From: Rhodothalassium salexigens DSM 2132
GTDB taxonomy: Bacteria; Pseudomonadota; Alphaproteobacteria; Sphingomonadales; Rhodothalassiaceae
Direction: 5' to 3'
Length of the DNA stretch: 64,000 bases
Assembly: GCF_004341375.1 (NCBI RefSeq)
Contig: NZ_SLXO01000001.1
Location: forward strand, 372,001 to 436,000
In this document: positions 27,083 to 35,390 of the stretch, one piece after another
Layout of the letters: every line of letters starts with the position of its first letter
Numbering within the stretch: position 1 is the first letter of the stretch
The notes under the pieces: generated by a model
The model's database searches: none
Told to the model about the DNA's origin: nothing
The model's input: only the letters and a program-made list of their open reading frames with translations
Position numbers and translations under genes: made by a program

Positions 27083-27257
27083 AGCTGTTATCCCCAGGCG
27101 CGCCGGCCCCGCCCGCCAGCCGTCCGCCGACGCCCGGGCCAGGCTTTCCACGCCGCCGGCGCGCTTCTCCCCGAAGTTCACAGCTGTGGATAAGGATAAC
27201 GGTAAAAGGGGCGTGGGCGCGCTTGGCGACCGCCCCGGGCTGTGGTCAAACGGGGTC

Positions 27258-28769
27258 ATGAACCAGCCCACGCACCTTCCGGCCAACGACCGTGGCGACG
27301 ACAGCGCGGACACGGCCTATCGGCAGCCGCCGCACAACAGCGAGGCCGAGCAGGCCCTGCTCGGCGCCATGCTCGTCAATAACGAGGCCGCCCAACAGGT
27401 CTCGGAAATCCTGACCGCCGAGCATTTCTATGAACCGGTGCACGGGCGGATCTATGACGCCATCCAACGCCTGGTGGACCGCAACCAGATCGCCGACCCG
27501 GTGCGCTTGCGCCCGTTCTTCGAGCATGACGAGGCGCTGGCCGAGGTGGGGGGTGCGCAGTATCTGATGCGCCTGGCGTCCGCAGCGGCGACGATCCTCA
27601 ACGCGCGCGACTATGCCGAGGCGATCTATGACCTGGCACTGCGGCGCAAGCTGATTTCGATCGGCCAGGACATCGTGCTGACCGCCTATGACGCCGATGT
27701 GGACGACAGCGGCGTGGGCCAGATCGAGACCGCCGAACAAAAGCTGTTCACCCTGGCCGAGGAAGGCAAGGCCGACGACCAGGCCAAGCCGTTTCACCAG
27801 GCGCTCGCCGTCGCCGTGGGCAATATCGAGAAAGCCTATCAGGACCCGGACAAGCTGTCCGGCGTGACCACCGGGTTGCAGGCGCTCAACGACCGCATGG
27901 GCGGCCTGCACCCGTCCGACCTGGTGATCCTCGCCGGCCGTCCGGCCATGGGCAAGACCGCGCTGGCCACCAACATCGCGTTCAACGCCGCGCGCCGGTT
28001 TCTCGACGACAAGCAGCGCGGCGTGCCGGCCGAGGCGTCCAAGGGGGCGGTGGTCGCCTTCTTCTCGCTCGAAATGTCCGCCGACCAGCTGGCGGCCCGG
28101 ATTCTCGCCGACCGCGCCGGGGTGCCGTCGGAAGACATGCGCCGCGGCAACATCTCCAAGGACCAGTTCGACGAGATCGCCCGGGCGTCGTTCGAGCTTG
28201 AACAGATGCCGTTCTTCATCGACGACACGCCGGCGCTGAGCATCGCCGGCCTGCGCACCCGGGCGCGCCGGCTCAAGCGCCGCAACCCCGACGGGCTCGG
28301 CCTGATCGTGGTCGACTATCTTCAGCTTCTGCGCGGCACCGGACGCGGCACGGCGGGCGAAAGCCGGGTTCAGGAAATCTCCGAGATCACCCGCGGGCTC
28401 AAGGGGCTGGCCAAGGAATTGCACGTGCCGGTGCTGGCGCTGAGCCAGTTGAGCCGGATGGTCGAACAGCGCGAGAACAAGCGCCCGATGCTGTCGGACC
28501 TGCGCGAGTCGGGCTCGATCGAGCAGGACGCCGACATGGTGATGTTCGTCTATCGCGAAGAATATTATAAGGAAAAGGAAAAACCCACCGAAGGCACCGA
28601 TGCGTTCCTGAAGTGGCAGGACGAGATGCAGAACCTGATCGGCAAGGCCGAGGTGATCGTCGGCAAGCAACGCCACGGCCCCACCGGCACCGCGCATCTG
28701 AGCTTCTTGAAAGAAAGCACACGCTTCACCGACCTGGCCGACGACAGCCACCTACCCGACCGATTCTGA
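27258..28769 (+). CDS. dnaB: Replicative DNA helicase DnaB
   Basis: DnaB is the hexameric fork helicase. The 503-residue product has the N-terminal domain (PPHNSEAEQALLGAMLVNNEA ... FYEPVHGRIYDA), a linker, and a RecA-like motor with Walker A GRPAMGKTALA (Lys at about 233), FFSLEMSADQLAARIL, Walker B LIVVDYLQLL and the arginine-finger region KRPMLSDLRESGSIEQDAD. No intein is present. The start is the first Met with a family-like N-terminus. It follows the terminated ribosomal unit and converges with the Sel1 gene. Confidence 0.97.
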   Translation: MNQPTHLPANDRGDDSADTAYRQPPHNSEAEQALLGAMLVNNEAAQQVSEILTAEHFYEPVHGRIYDAIQRLVDRNQIADPVRLRPFFEHDEALAEVGGAQYLMRLASAAATILNARDYAEAIYDLALRRKLISIGQDIVLTAYDADVDDSGVGQIETAEQKLFTLAEEGKADDQAKPFHQALAVAVGNIEKAYQDPDKLSGVTTGLQALNDRMGGLHPSDLVILAGRPAMGKTALATNIAFNAARRFLDDKQRGVPAEASKGAVVAFFSLEMSADQLAARILADRAGVPSEDMRRGNISKDQFDEIARASFELEQMPFFIDDTPALSIAGLRTRARRLKRRNPDGLGLIVVDYLQLLRGTGRGTAGESRVQEISEITRGLKGLAKELHVPVLALSQLSRMVEQRENKRPMLSDLRESGSIEQDADMVMFVYREEYYKEKEKPTEGTDAFLKWQDEMQNLIGKAEVIVGKQRHGPTGTAHLSFLKESTRFTDLADDSHLPDRF

Positions 28770-28917
28770 GCGGCCGCCAAACCAGCCCCAATCCGCGGTT
28801 CGCCGGGCCCGGCGCCGGGTAACGATCATCTGTGGGGTGTTTGACGGCGCGAGAGCGGTTGTTTCGGTGCCAGGGGGACAGCCCGCGGCCGGGACATGGG
28901 CGGCCGACGCTGCGGGG

Positions 28918-29646
28918 TCAGTTGAGCAGGTCTTGCAAGGTCTTGGGTTTCCACTGGCTGAGCAGTTCCTCGACCCGCTTCCATTCCTCCCAACTGGTCC
29001 ACCAGCGGGCGCGTTGCAGCAGGTCGGCGATCTCGCGGCGCCGGTCGCGGTCATAGACCCGGTTGTTGGCGAGTTTGAGATAGAGCACGGCGCGGACAAT
29101 GTCGGTGTCGACCCCGGTGCCGGTCAGGTAGAGCTTGGCAATGGCGAACTGCGCCAGCCCGTCGCCCATCTCGGCGCCCAGTCGATACCACCGCGCGGCC
29201 GCCCGCATATCGCGCGCCACGCCAACGCCGCGGGCATAGGCGTCGCCCAGCACATAATAGACCGGCGCCCCCTTCAAGGCGGCCTTTTCGAGCCAGGCGA
29301 CGCCTTCGGCCGCCGTGGCGTCATCGAGACTCTCCATCAACCGGCTGCCGAGCGCGACCTGTGCCGCCATGTCGCCCGACTCGGCCCGGTCGCGCAACGC
29401 CGTCAGCGCCGCCCGGTCCGGCTCGACGGGGCGAACGCGCTCGGGCGACGGCTCCCCCTCCGGCCCGGGCACAGCTGACAGCGGCGCCGATTGGCCCGCA
29501 TCAGCCGCCCCCGACACGCAAAGGCACGATATCCACAAGCACGATACCCACAGGCACGACAGGCTCCCATATCGGCCCCGAGACCGGCTCAGAAACCGAC
29601 CAAGGGACAGGCACAGGGTTGCACTGATCGGGGCAAGGCGCGTCAT
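28918..29646 (-). CDS. Secreted Sel1/TPR-repeat protein
   Basis: A 242-residue protein with an N-terminal export signal and Sel1-type repeats (about residues 88-200): AAQVALGSRLMES, AVAWLEKAALKGAP-like, YYVLGDAYARGVGVARDMRAAARWYRLGAEMGD and AQFAIAKLYLTGTGVDTD. These solenoids mediate protein contacts. The hydrophobic core of the signal is unusual: SCLWV, SCLWI and SCLCV in direct succession, encoded by a 15-bp tandem repeat. The start at 29646 has GGAGG 7 bases upstream. It lies downstream of rpsD, separated by a terminator, so it is an independent gene with no clear functional partner. Confidence 0.82.
   Translation of the reverse strand: MTRLAPISATLCLSLGRFLSRSRGRYGSLSCLWVSCLWISCLCVSGAADAGQSAPLSAVPGPEGEPSPERVRPVEPDRAALTALRDRAESGDMAAQVALGSRLMESLDDATAAEGVAWLEKAALKGAPVYYVLGDAYARGVGVARDMRAAARWYRLGAEMGDGLAQFAIAKLYLTGTGVDTDIVRAVLYLKLANNRVYDRDRRREIADLLQRARWWTSWEEWKRVEELLSQWKPKTLQDLLN
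29524..29568 (-). repeat. 15-bp tandem repeat encoding the signal-peptide core of the Sel1 protein
   Basis: Two close copies (29524-29538 and 29539-29553, GCACGATA-[TC]-CCACA-[AG]) are followed by a third that starts GCACGA and then diverges. Because 15 is a multiple of 3 the frame is kept and each unit adds five residues to the hydrophobic segment. Confidence 0.7.
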
Positions 29647-29802
29647 CCCCAAACCTCCAGGCCACAGTCGCCAAAATGCACATGGCTCATGCCGGAACGG
29701 CGCGGCAGGCACTCCCGACCTTCGCTCTCCCGGATCAAGCCGCCATGGGATCACAGCCGCCCGCCAATGGCAACTCCCAAGCCGCCGCAGGTCCAGGCAC
29801 GC

Positions 29803-29831
29803 AAAAACCGCGCCGGGGGTGACCGGCGCGG
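29803..29831 (-). terminator. Rho-independent terminator after rpsD
   Basis: Read on the minus strand, CCGCGCCGG and CCGGCGCGG form a perfect 9-bp stem with loop TCACCC, followed by TTTTT (29803-29807). It begins 36 bases beyond the rpsD stop. Confidence 0.85.
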
Positions 29832-29866
29832 CTCGGGAAACGTTTCGGTACCGAAGCGTTTTCAGC

Positions 29867-30478
29867 TTAGCGCGAGTAGAACTCAACCACCAGATTGGGT
29901 TCCATGCGCACCGGGTAAGGCACTTCGTCCAGCGACGGCACGCGCAGGAAGGTGGCTTTCAGCCCGTCGGCCTGGATGTATTCGGGCACGTCGCGCTCAT
30001 TCGACTGCTGGGCCTGGATGACCATGGGGATTTCGTGGGCCTTGCGGCGCACTTCCACCACGTCGCCCTCGCGCACCACGAAGCTCGGCACGTCCACCTT
30101 CTGGCCGTTCACCGCCACATGGCCATGGTTGACCAGTTGGCGCGCGGCGAACACGGTGGGCACGAACTTGGCCCGGTAGACCACAGCGTCGAGACGCTGT
30201 TCCAGAATGCCGACCAAGTTTTCGCCGGTGTCGCCCTTGCGACGGTCGGCTTCCTGATAATACTTGCGGAATTTCTTTTCGCTGATGTTGGCGTAATAGC
30301 CCTTCAGCTTTTGCTTGGCGCGCAGCTGCGTGCCGAAGTCGCTCATCTTGCCTTTGCGGCGCTGGCCGTGTTCGCCGGGGCCGTATTCACGCTTGTTGAT
30401 GGGGCTCTTGGCGCGGCCCCAAACATTCTCGCCCATGCGGCGGTCGAGTTTGTACTTCGCGCTGACGCGTTTGGTCAT
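29867..30478 (-). CDS. rpsD: 30S ribosomal protein S4
   Basis: A 203-residue S4, a primary 16S rRNA binder and assembly initiator. Blocks are [39 protein letters not shown] and [20 protein letters not shown]. The S4 RNA-binding domain contains [31 protein letters not shown] and [12 protein letters not shown]. The N-terminal domain lacks the zinc-binding cysteines found in some S4 proteins. Monocistronic here, as usual in alphaproteobacteria, with a strong terminator. Confidence 0.97.
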   Translation of the reverse strand: MTKRVSAKYKLDRRMGENVWGRAKSPINKREYGPGEHGQRRKGKMSDFGTQLRAKQKLKGYYANISEKKFRKYYQEADRRKGDTGENLVGILEQRLDAVVYRAKFVPTVFAARQLVNHGHVAVNGQKVDVPSFVVREGDVVEVRRKAHEIPMVIQAQQSNERDVPEYIQADGLKATFLRVPSLDEVPYPVRMEPNLVVEFYSR

Positions 30479-30626
30479 CGTTGATCGCTCCTGGTCGATA
30501 CGCCGCGCGGCCGTCGCTGCCGCGCGCGGACACGGTGTCGCTCCCGCGCCCATCTTGGAAAGAGCGCGCAGTATCGCCACGCGCGCCCCGCTGTCAAGCC
30601 CGAAGGCGGCCGCGCCGGGCTACCGG

Positions 30627-31496
30627 TCAGCCCCGGAACCGGCGGATCAGGCTGGAGGTGTCCTGGCGGTGGCCGCCCATGGCCTGAACGTCGGCGTAGA
30701 ATTGGTCGACCAGCGCGGTCAGCGGCAGGCTGATGCCCAAACGCCGGGCCTCGTCGAGCACGATGCCCAGATCCTTGCGCATCCAGTCGACCGCGAAGCC
30801 GAAGTCGAACTCGCCGCGCACCATGGTGTGGGCGCGATTGTCCATCTGCCAGGACTGGGCCGCCCCCTGCCCGATCACATCGACCACCGCGTCGGCGTCG
30901 AGCCCGGCGGACTGGCACAGGTGCAAGGCTTCCGACAGCCCCTGGACGATACCGGCGATGCACACCTGGTTGACCATCTTGGCGGTTTGCCCCGCGCCGG
31001 CGTCGCCGAGCCGGCGCACCCGCTTGCCATAGGCGGCGAGTGCCGGTTCGGCGGTGTCGAAAGCGCCCTGGTCGCCGCCGCACATGATCGTCAACTGGCC
31101 CGCCTCGGCCCCCGCCTGGCCGCCCGACACCGGCGCATCGACGAAGCCGAGACCGCGTTCGGCGGCCGCCTCGGCCATCTCGCGCGCCAAGGCGGCTGAG
31201 GTGGTGGTGTGGTCGACGAACACCGCGCCCTCGGCCATGGCGGCAAACGCGCCGTCGGCGCCGGTGCACACCGCGCGCACGTCGGCGTCGGCGCCCACGC
31301 AGGCCATCACCAGATCGCACCCGCGCGCGGCGTCGGCGGGCGTGGCGGCATGGGCGGCGCCGGTTTCCGCTGCCCAGCGCTCGGCCTTGGGCGCCGTGCG
31401 GTTGTAGGCGGTAACCCGGTGACCGGCCCGCACCAGATGGGCGGCCATGGGATAGCCCATCACGCCGAGGCCGAGAAATGCCACTTTGAGAGTCAT
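30627..31496 (-). CDS. 3-hydroxyisobutyrate dehydrogenase / 2-hydroxy-3-oxopropionate reductase family
   Basis: A 289-residue NAD(P)-dependent beta-hydroxyacid dehydrogenase. It has the N-terminal FLGLGVMGYPMAAHLVRAGH Rossmann motif with an Arg after strand two (YNRTAPKAERW, suggesting NADP preference), the substrate motif DAPVSGGQAGAEAGQL (about 119-134), the catalytic Lys in GAGQTAKMVNQV, and a second-domain KDLGIVLDEA. The exact substrate (hydroxyisobutyrate, tartronate semialdehyde, succinate semialdehyde) cannot be told from sequence. The start at 31496 is supported by GCGAGG and the Rossmann fold beginning at residue 4; the frame is open but non-coding further upstream. Confidence 0.9.
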   Translation of the reverse strand: MTLKVAFLGLGVMGYPMAAHLVRAGHRVTAYNRTAPKAERWAAETGAAHAATPADAARGCDLVMACVGADADVRAVCTGADGAFAAMAEGAVFVDHTTTSAALAREMAEAAAERGLGFVDAPVSGGQAGAEAGQLTIMCGGDQGAFDTAEPALAAYGKRVRRLGDAGAGQTAKMVNQVCIAGIVQGLSEALHLCQSAGLDADAVVDVIGQGAAQSWQMDNRAHTMVRGEFDFGFAVDWMRKDLGIVLDEARRLGISLPLTALVDQFYADVQAMGGHRQDTSSLIRRFRG

Positions 31497-31657
31497 GCGA
31501 ACCTCGCTAAAGTCTTGGTCCAAAACCGAACGGCGGCCGGTCGACCGGGCATACCGCATCGCGCGAGCCGGCGCAAAGACCGGCCGGGCGCGCCCGCCAG
31601 GGGGGCCGGCACACACAGCCAACGATAAAACCGATAACCGAAGATCGGGGGGAAACG

Positions 31658-34075
31658 ATGAAGCTTTTCGTGCGCTTGACGCTGGCGGCGCTACTGGTGG
31701 TGGCGGCACTGGCCGGGACCGCCGTCTATGTGATCAGGGACTCGCTGCCGCCCCATGAAGGCACGCTCGACCTCGACGGCCTGGAAGGCGAGGTCACGGT
31801 GACCCGCGACCGTTGGGGCGTGCCGCATATCGAGGCCGGGTCGCTGCACGACCTTTATTTCGCGCTCGGCGTGGTCCACGCTCAGGACCGCTTGTGGCAG
31901 GTGGACGTGCACCGCCGTATCGCCTCGGGCCGCCTGGCCGAGCTTTTTGGCCCCGCCGCGCTGCCCACCGACAAGTTTCTGCGCACGCTGGGCTTTCGCC
32001 ATCGCGCCGAGGCCGCACTCGGCGGCCTGTCGGCGCAGACCCGCGCCGTGCTCGACGCCTATGCCGCCGGCGTCAACGCCTATGCAGACCAGGCACCACA
32101 CCTGTTGCCGCCCGAATATCAGATCCTGCGCGCCGACTATGACCCCATCGACGCCGCCGACACGCTGGCTTGGCTGAAGGTCATGTCGCTCGACCTGAGC
32201 CGCAATTACGGGCTCGAACTGGATCGGCTGGCGCTGCTCGGCCGGTTGAGCCCCGAGCAGGTGGCGGCGTTCCTGCCCGCCTATCCCGGCGACGACCGCC
32301 CGCCCCTGCCCGACCTGGCGGCGCTTTATGACGGCGCCAGCCTGGCCCGCCTGGACAGCAGCGAAACCGCGCCGCCGCCGCCCGACGCCGGGTCCAACAA
32401 CTGGGTCGTCGACGGCAGCCGCACCGCCAGCGGCAAGCCGATCCTGGCCAACGACCCGCATCTGGGGCTCAACACGCCGTCCTTGTGGTATCTGGCCCAT
32501 CTGCGCCTGACCCGCGCCGACGGCACGGTCAAGAACGGCGTCGGCGTGACCATGCCCGGCGTGCCGGCGATCATCCTCGGCCGCAACGACCGGCTGGCCT
32601 GGGGGTTCACCAACACCGGACCCGACACCCAGGACCTGTATCTGGAAAAGCTGCTGGGCGACGACGGCTATGCCGCGCCCGACGGCCCGGCCACGTTCAG
32701 CGTGCGCGAAGAGATCATCGCGGTCGACGGCGCCGAACCGGTCAGCTTGCGGGTGCGCGAGACGCGCCACGGCCCGGTGATCTCGGACGTGCTGCCGAGC
32801 GCGGCTGAGACCCTGCCCGAGGGCCATGTGCTCAGCCTGCGCTGGACCGCGCTGGCCGACGACGACAGTTCGGGCGAGAGCGCCCACCGCATGCTGGAAG
32901 TGACCAATTTCGACGATTTCCGCCGGGTCATGGCCGACTATGTGACCCCGCAGCAGAACATCGTCTATGCCGACGTGGACGGCAATATCGGCTATTATGC
33001 CCCGGCGCGCGTGCCGGTGCGCCCCGACACCGACACCACCCACGGCATGGTGCCCAAGCCGGGCTGGAAGCCGGGCTTCGACTGGTCGGGCACGATCCCC
33101 TATGACGAGTTGCCAAGGGTCTATAACCCGCAAGACGGCATGATCGTCACCGCCAATTCCAAGGTGGTCGGCCCCGACTATCCCCACCATCTGACTTGGC
33201 GCTGGGCTGAGCCCTTTCGCACCGACCGGATCACCGACCTGCTGACCCGCCGGCGCGACCACACGCTGGACAGCATGGCGGCGATCCAACTGGACCACCA
33301 CTCGCCGGTGGCCGACGCCCTGCTCGGGCGCATGTTGACCCTGGCCACCGAGGCCGACGCCGGCCACGACGACGTGCGCACGGTGCTGACCGCCTGGGAC
33401 CATGAGATGGATGCCAGGCGCCCGGCGCCGCTGCTGTTCGCCGCCTGGCACCGGGCCCTGGCGCGCGCCGTCTATGCCGACGAGTTGGGCGACCGGTTCG
33501 ACGAATTCTTCAGCCACAAGACCCGCTTCCTGGCCACCGTGCTGGCCGAGGACGCCGGCGCCGAGGCGCGCGCCTGGTGCGACGACGTGACGACCCCCGA
33601 CGCCACCGAGAGCTGCGCCGAGCGGGTTGCCCTGGCGCTCGACGACGCCATGACGACGCTGAACGCGCGCTTGGACGGCGACTGGCGCGGCTGGGCCTGG
33701 GGCGATGTGCACCGGGTGATCCAGGAACACCGGCCGTTCTCCAACGTGGCCCCGCTCAAGGACTGGTTCGAGCTCAGCGCGCCGATCGGCGGCGGCAGTT
33801 ATACGGTCAATGTGGCCAGCGGCACGTTCCGCGGTCCCGAGCCGCACGCCAACCGCGCCGGCGCCGGCTATCGCGGGCTGTTCGACCTGGCCATGCTGGA
33901 TCGGTCGCGCTACGTGATCGCCACCGGCCAGTCGGGCCACTTCCTGTCGCCGCACTATGACGATCTGTTCGAGCTGTGGCGCGACGGCCGCTATATCCAG
34001 ATCCCGGCGCGCATACCCGAAGGCCCCGACGCCAAACGACTGGTGCTGAGCCCGGCGGGCGACCCGGCGGACTGA
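31658..34075 (+). CDS. Penicillin acylase family Ntn hydrolase (possible N-acyl-homoserine lactone acylase)
   Basis: An 805-residue precursor of the penicillin/AHL acylase family, which self-cleaves to two chains and hydrolyses amide bonds. It has an N-terminal hydrophobic segment (residues 5-25) that exports or anchors it, and the alpha-subunit motifs TVTRDRWGVPHIEAGSLHDLYFALG and VHAQDRLWQVDVHRRIASG (together roughly residues 47-92). The autocatalytic junction is at Gly245-Ser246 in AGSNNWVVDG, where Ser246 would become the N-terminal nucleophile. Beta-chain hallmarks LANDPHLGLNTPSLWY and GFTNTGPDTQDLY follow. Substrate preference cannot be read from sequence. GGGGGGAAA precedes the ATG. 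Confidence 0.9.
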   Translation: MKLFVRLTLAALLVVAALAGTAVYVIRDSLPPHEGTLDLDGLEGEVTVTRDRWGVPHIEAGSLHDLYFALGVVHAQDRLWQVDVHRRIASGRLAELFGPAALPTDKFLRTLGFRHRAEAALGGLSAQTRAVLDAYAAGVNAYADQAPHLLPPEYQILRADYDPIDAADTLAWLKVMSLDLSRNYGLELDRLALLGRLSPEQVAAFLPAYPGDDRPPLPDLAALYDGASLARLDSSETAPPPPDAGSNNWVVDGSRTASGKPILANDPHLGLNTPSLWYLAHLRLTRADGTVKNGVGVTMPGVPAIILGRNDRLAWGFTNTGPDTQDLYLEKLLGDDGYAAPDGPATFSVREEIIAVDGAEPVSLRVRETRHGPVISDVLPSAAETLPEGHVLSLRWTALADDDSSGESAHRMLEVTNFDDFRRVMADYVTPQQNIVYADVDGNIGYYAPARVPVRPDTDTTHGMVPKPGWKPGFDWSGTIPYDELPRVYNPQDGMIVTANSKVVGPDYPHHLTWRWAEPFRTDRITDLLTRRRDHTLDSMAAIQLDHHSPVADALLGRMLTLATEADAGHDDVRTVLTAWDHEMDARRPAPLLFAAWHRALARAVYADELGDRFDEFFSHKTRFLATVLAEDAGAEARAWCDDVTTPDATESCAERVALALDDAMTTLNARLDGDWRGWAWGDVHRVIQEHRPFSNVAPLKDWFELSAPIGGGSYTVNVASGTFRGPEPHANRAGAGYRGLFDLAMLDRSRYVIATGQSGHFLSPHYDDLFELWRDGRYIQIPARIPEGPDAKRLVLSPAGDPAD

Positions 34076-34244
34076 GCCGTCCGGCCACCGCCGACACGCC
34101 ACGACCGGGGTGCGGGCGACCCGTCCGCCCCCGGTCCGCCCCCCGGTCTGCCAGCGCCCCGCGCCCCGGTCGATGCCCCGGTCAACGCAATGTTAACCGC
34201 ACTCTGCGAGCGTGCAGCCTCGTCACAACAGCTAGGGCCGCGCC

Positions 34245-35159
34245 ATGGCGCAGATCAACAACCGCCCGATCATCAAGAAAAAGAAGATCATCCAGGCCGA
34301 CGGGCACCATGGCGGTGCGTGGAAGGTGGCCTATGCCGACTTCGTGACCGCGATGATGGCCTTTTTCATGCTCCTGTGGCTGTTGAACGTGTCGGACAAG
34401 GAGACGCTGGAGGGGCTGGCCGACTATTTCTCGCCCACCTCGGTGTCTGAGAGCGGCGACTCCGGCTCGGGCAAACCGTTGGCCGGCACGTCCCTGTCGG
34501 CGCAGGGGGTCCAGGCTTCGGGTTCGGTCGCGGTAAAAATCCCCGCCCCGCCGCCGACCTCCACCGAAGATTCCCAGCAGGTGGCGCGTGCCGCCCAGGA
34601 ATCGGGCCAGGATCGCGCCGACTATGAGAACAAGATCAACGAACAACCGAGCGAAATCCTGCAATCGCTGACCCAGCAGATTCGCGTCACGCTCCAGGAA
34701 TCGGCCGAACTGAGCAAACACCAAGACCAATTGATCACCGAGCAGATCGAAGAGGGTGCGCGCATCCAGTTGATCGACAAAGATAACCGGCCGATGTTCA
34801 AGTCCGGCTCGGCGGACCCTTACGAGTTCACGGAAAAGCTTCTGCGGGTCATCGGCGAGGCATTGGGGCAGTTGCCCAATCGCATCGAGTTGATCGGCCA
34901 TACCAACCGCGGCGATGCCGACAGCGTCGGGCGCGCGGCCTATACCAACTGGGAACTGTCGTCAGACCGCGCCAATGCCGCGCGTCGCGTGCTCGCCGGG
35001 TCGGGTGTCGCCAACGACCGTTTTGCCGCCGCCATCGGCAAAGCGAACAGCGAACCGCTCTACCCCGATGCGCCGTTCCGCCCGGAAAACCGCCGCATCG
35101 CCATCACCGTGCTCCGCGAGGCGCCGGTGGTCCCACGCGCCTCGGACGGCGGCTTCTGA
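34245..35159 (+). CDS. motB: Flagellar motor stator protein MotB (no adjacent motA)
   Basis: MotB anchors the stator to peptidoglycan and forms the proton channel with MotA. The 304-residue product has a basic N-terminus (IIKKKKII), GGAWKVAYADFVTAMMAFFMLLWLLN with the proton-carrying Asp at residue 32, a Ser/Gly/Pro-rich plug-linker, and a C-terminal OmpA-like peptidoglycan-binding domain (MFKSGSADPYEFTEKLLR ... IELIGHTNRGDAD ... WELSSDRANAARRVL). No motA is within 2 kb on either side, and no other flagellar gene is in the window. No clear Shine-Dalgarno is visible before the ATG. Confidence 0.92.
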   Translation: MAQINNRPIIKKKKIIQADGHHGGAWKVAYADFVTAMMAFFMLLWLLNVSDKETLEGLADYFSPTSVSESGDSGSGKPLAGTSLSAQGVQASGSVAVKIPAPPPTSTEDSQQVARAAQESGQDRADYENKINEQPSEILQSLTQQIRVTLQESAELSKHQDQLITEQIEEGARIQLIDKDNRPMFKSGSADPYEFTEKLLRVIGEALGQLPNRIELIGHTNRGDADSVGRAAYTNWELSSDRANAARRVLAGSGVANDRFAAAIGKANSEPLYPDAPFRPENRRIAITVLREAPVVPRASDGGF

Positions 35160-35390
35160 TCCCACCCGACGGCACCGCCGACCGCAGCCCCGTCAACCGC
35201 TTCGACAGCCTCCCCGCCAGCCCCCCGGCAGCAGCTTGACCAGCAACGCTCTGGACACTCAGCACCTTTTGCGGTTTTGATGGCGGGTGGGTGGCGCGCC
35301 GCCGGGGCCATTTGGCGGCCGGTCCGGCTGGGCCATGCGCTTGCCCTCTCTTTCATCTGTCCCAAGGCGCCGGAGAGAGCCGGACACTCC

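Noticed and set aside
31691-34102. 803-codon open frame on the minus strand
   Set aside because: Antisense of the penicillin-acylase gene, which has signal segment, catalytic Ser junction and ribosome-binding site.
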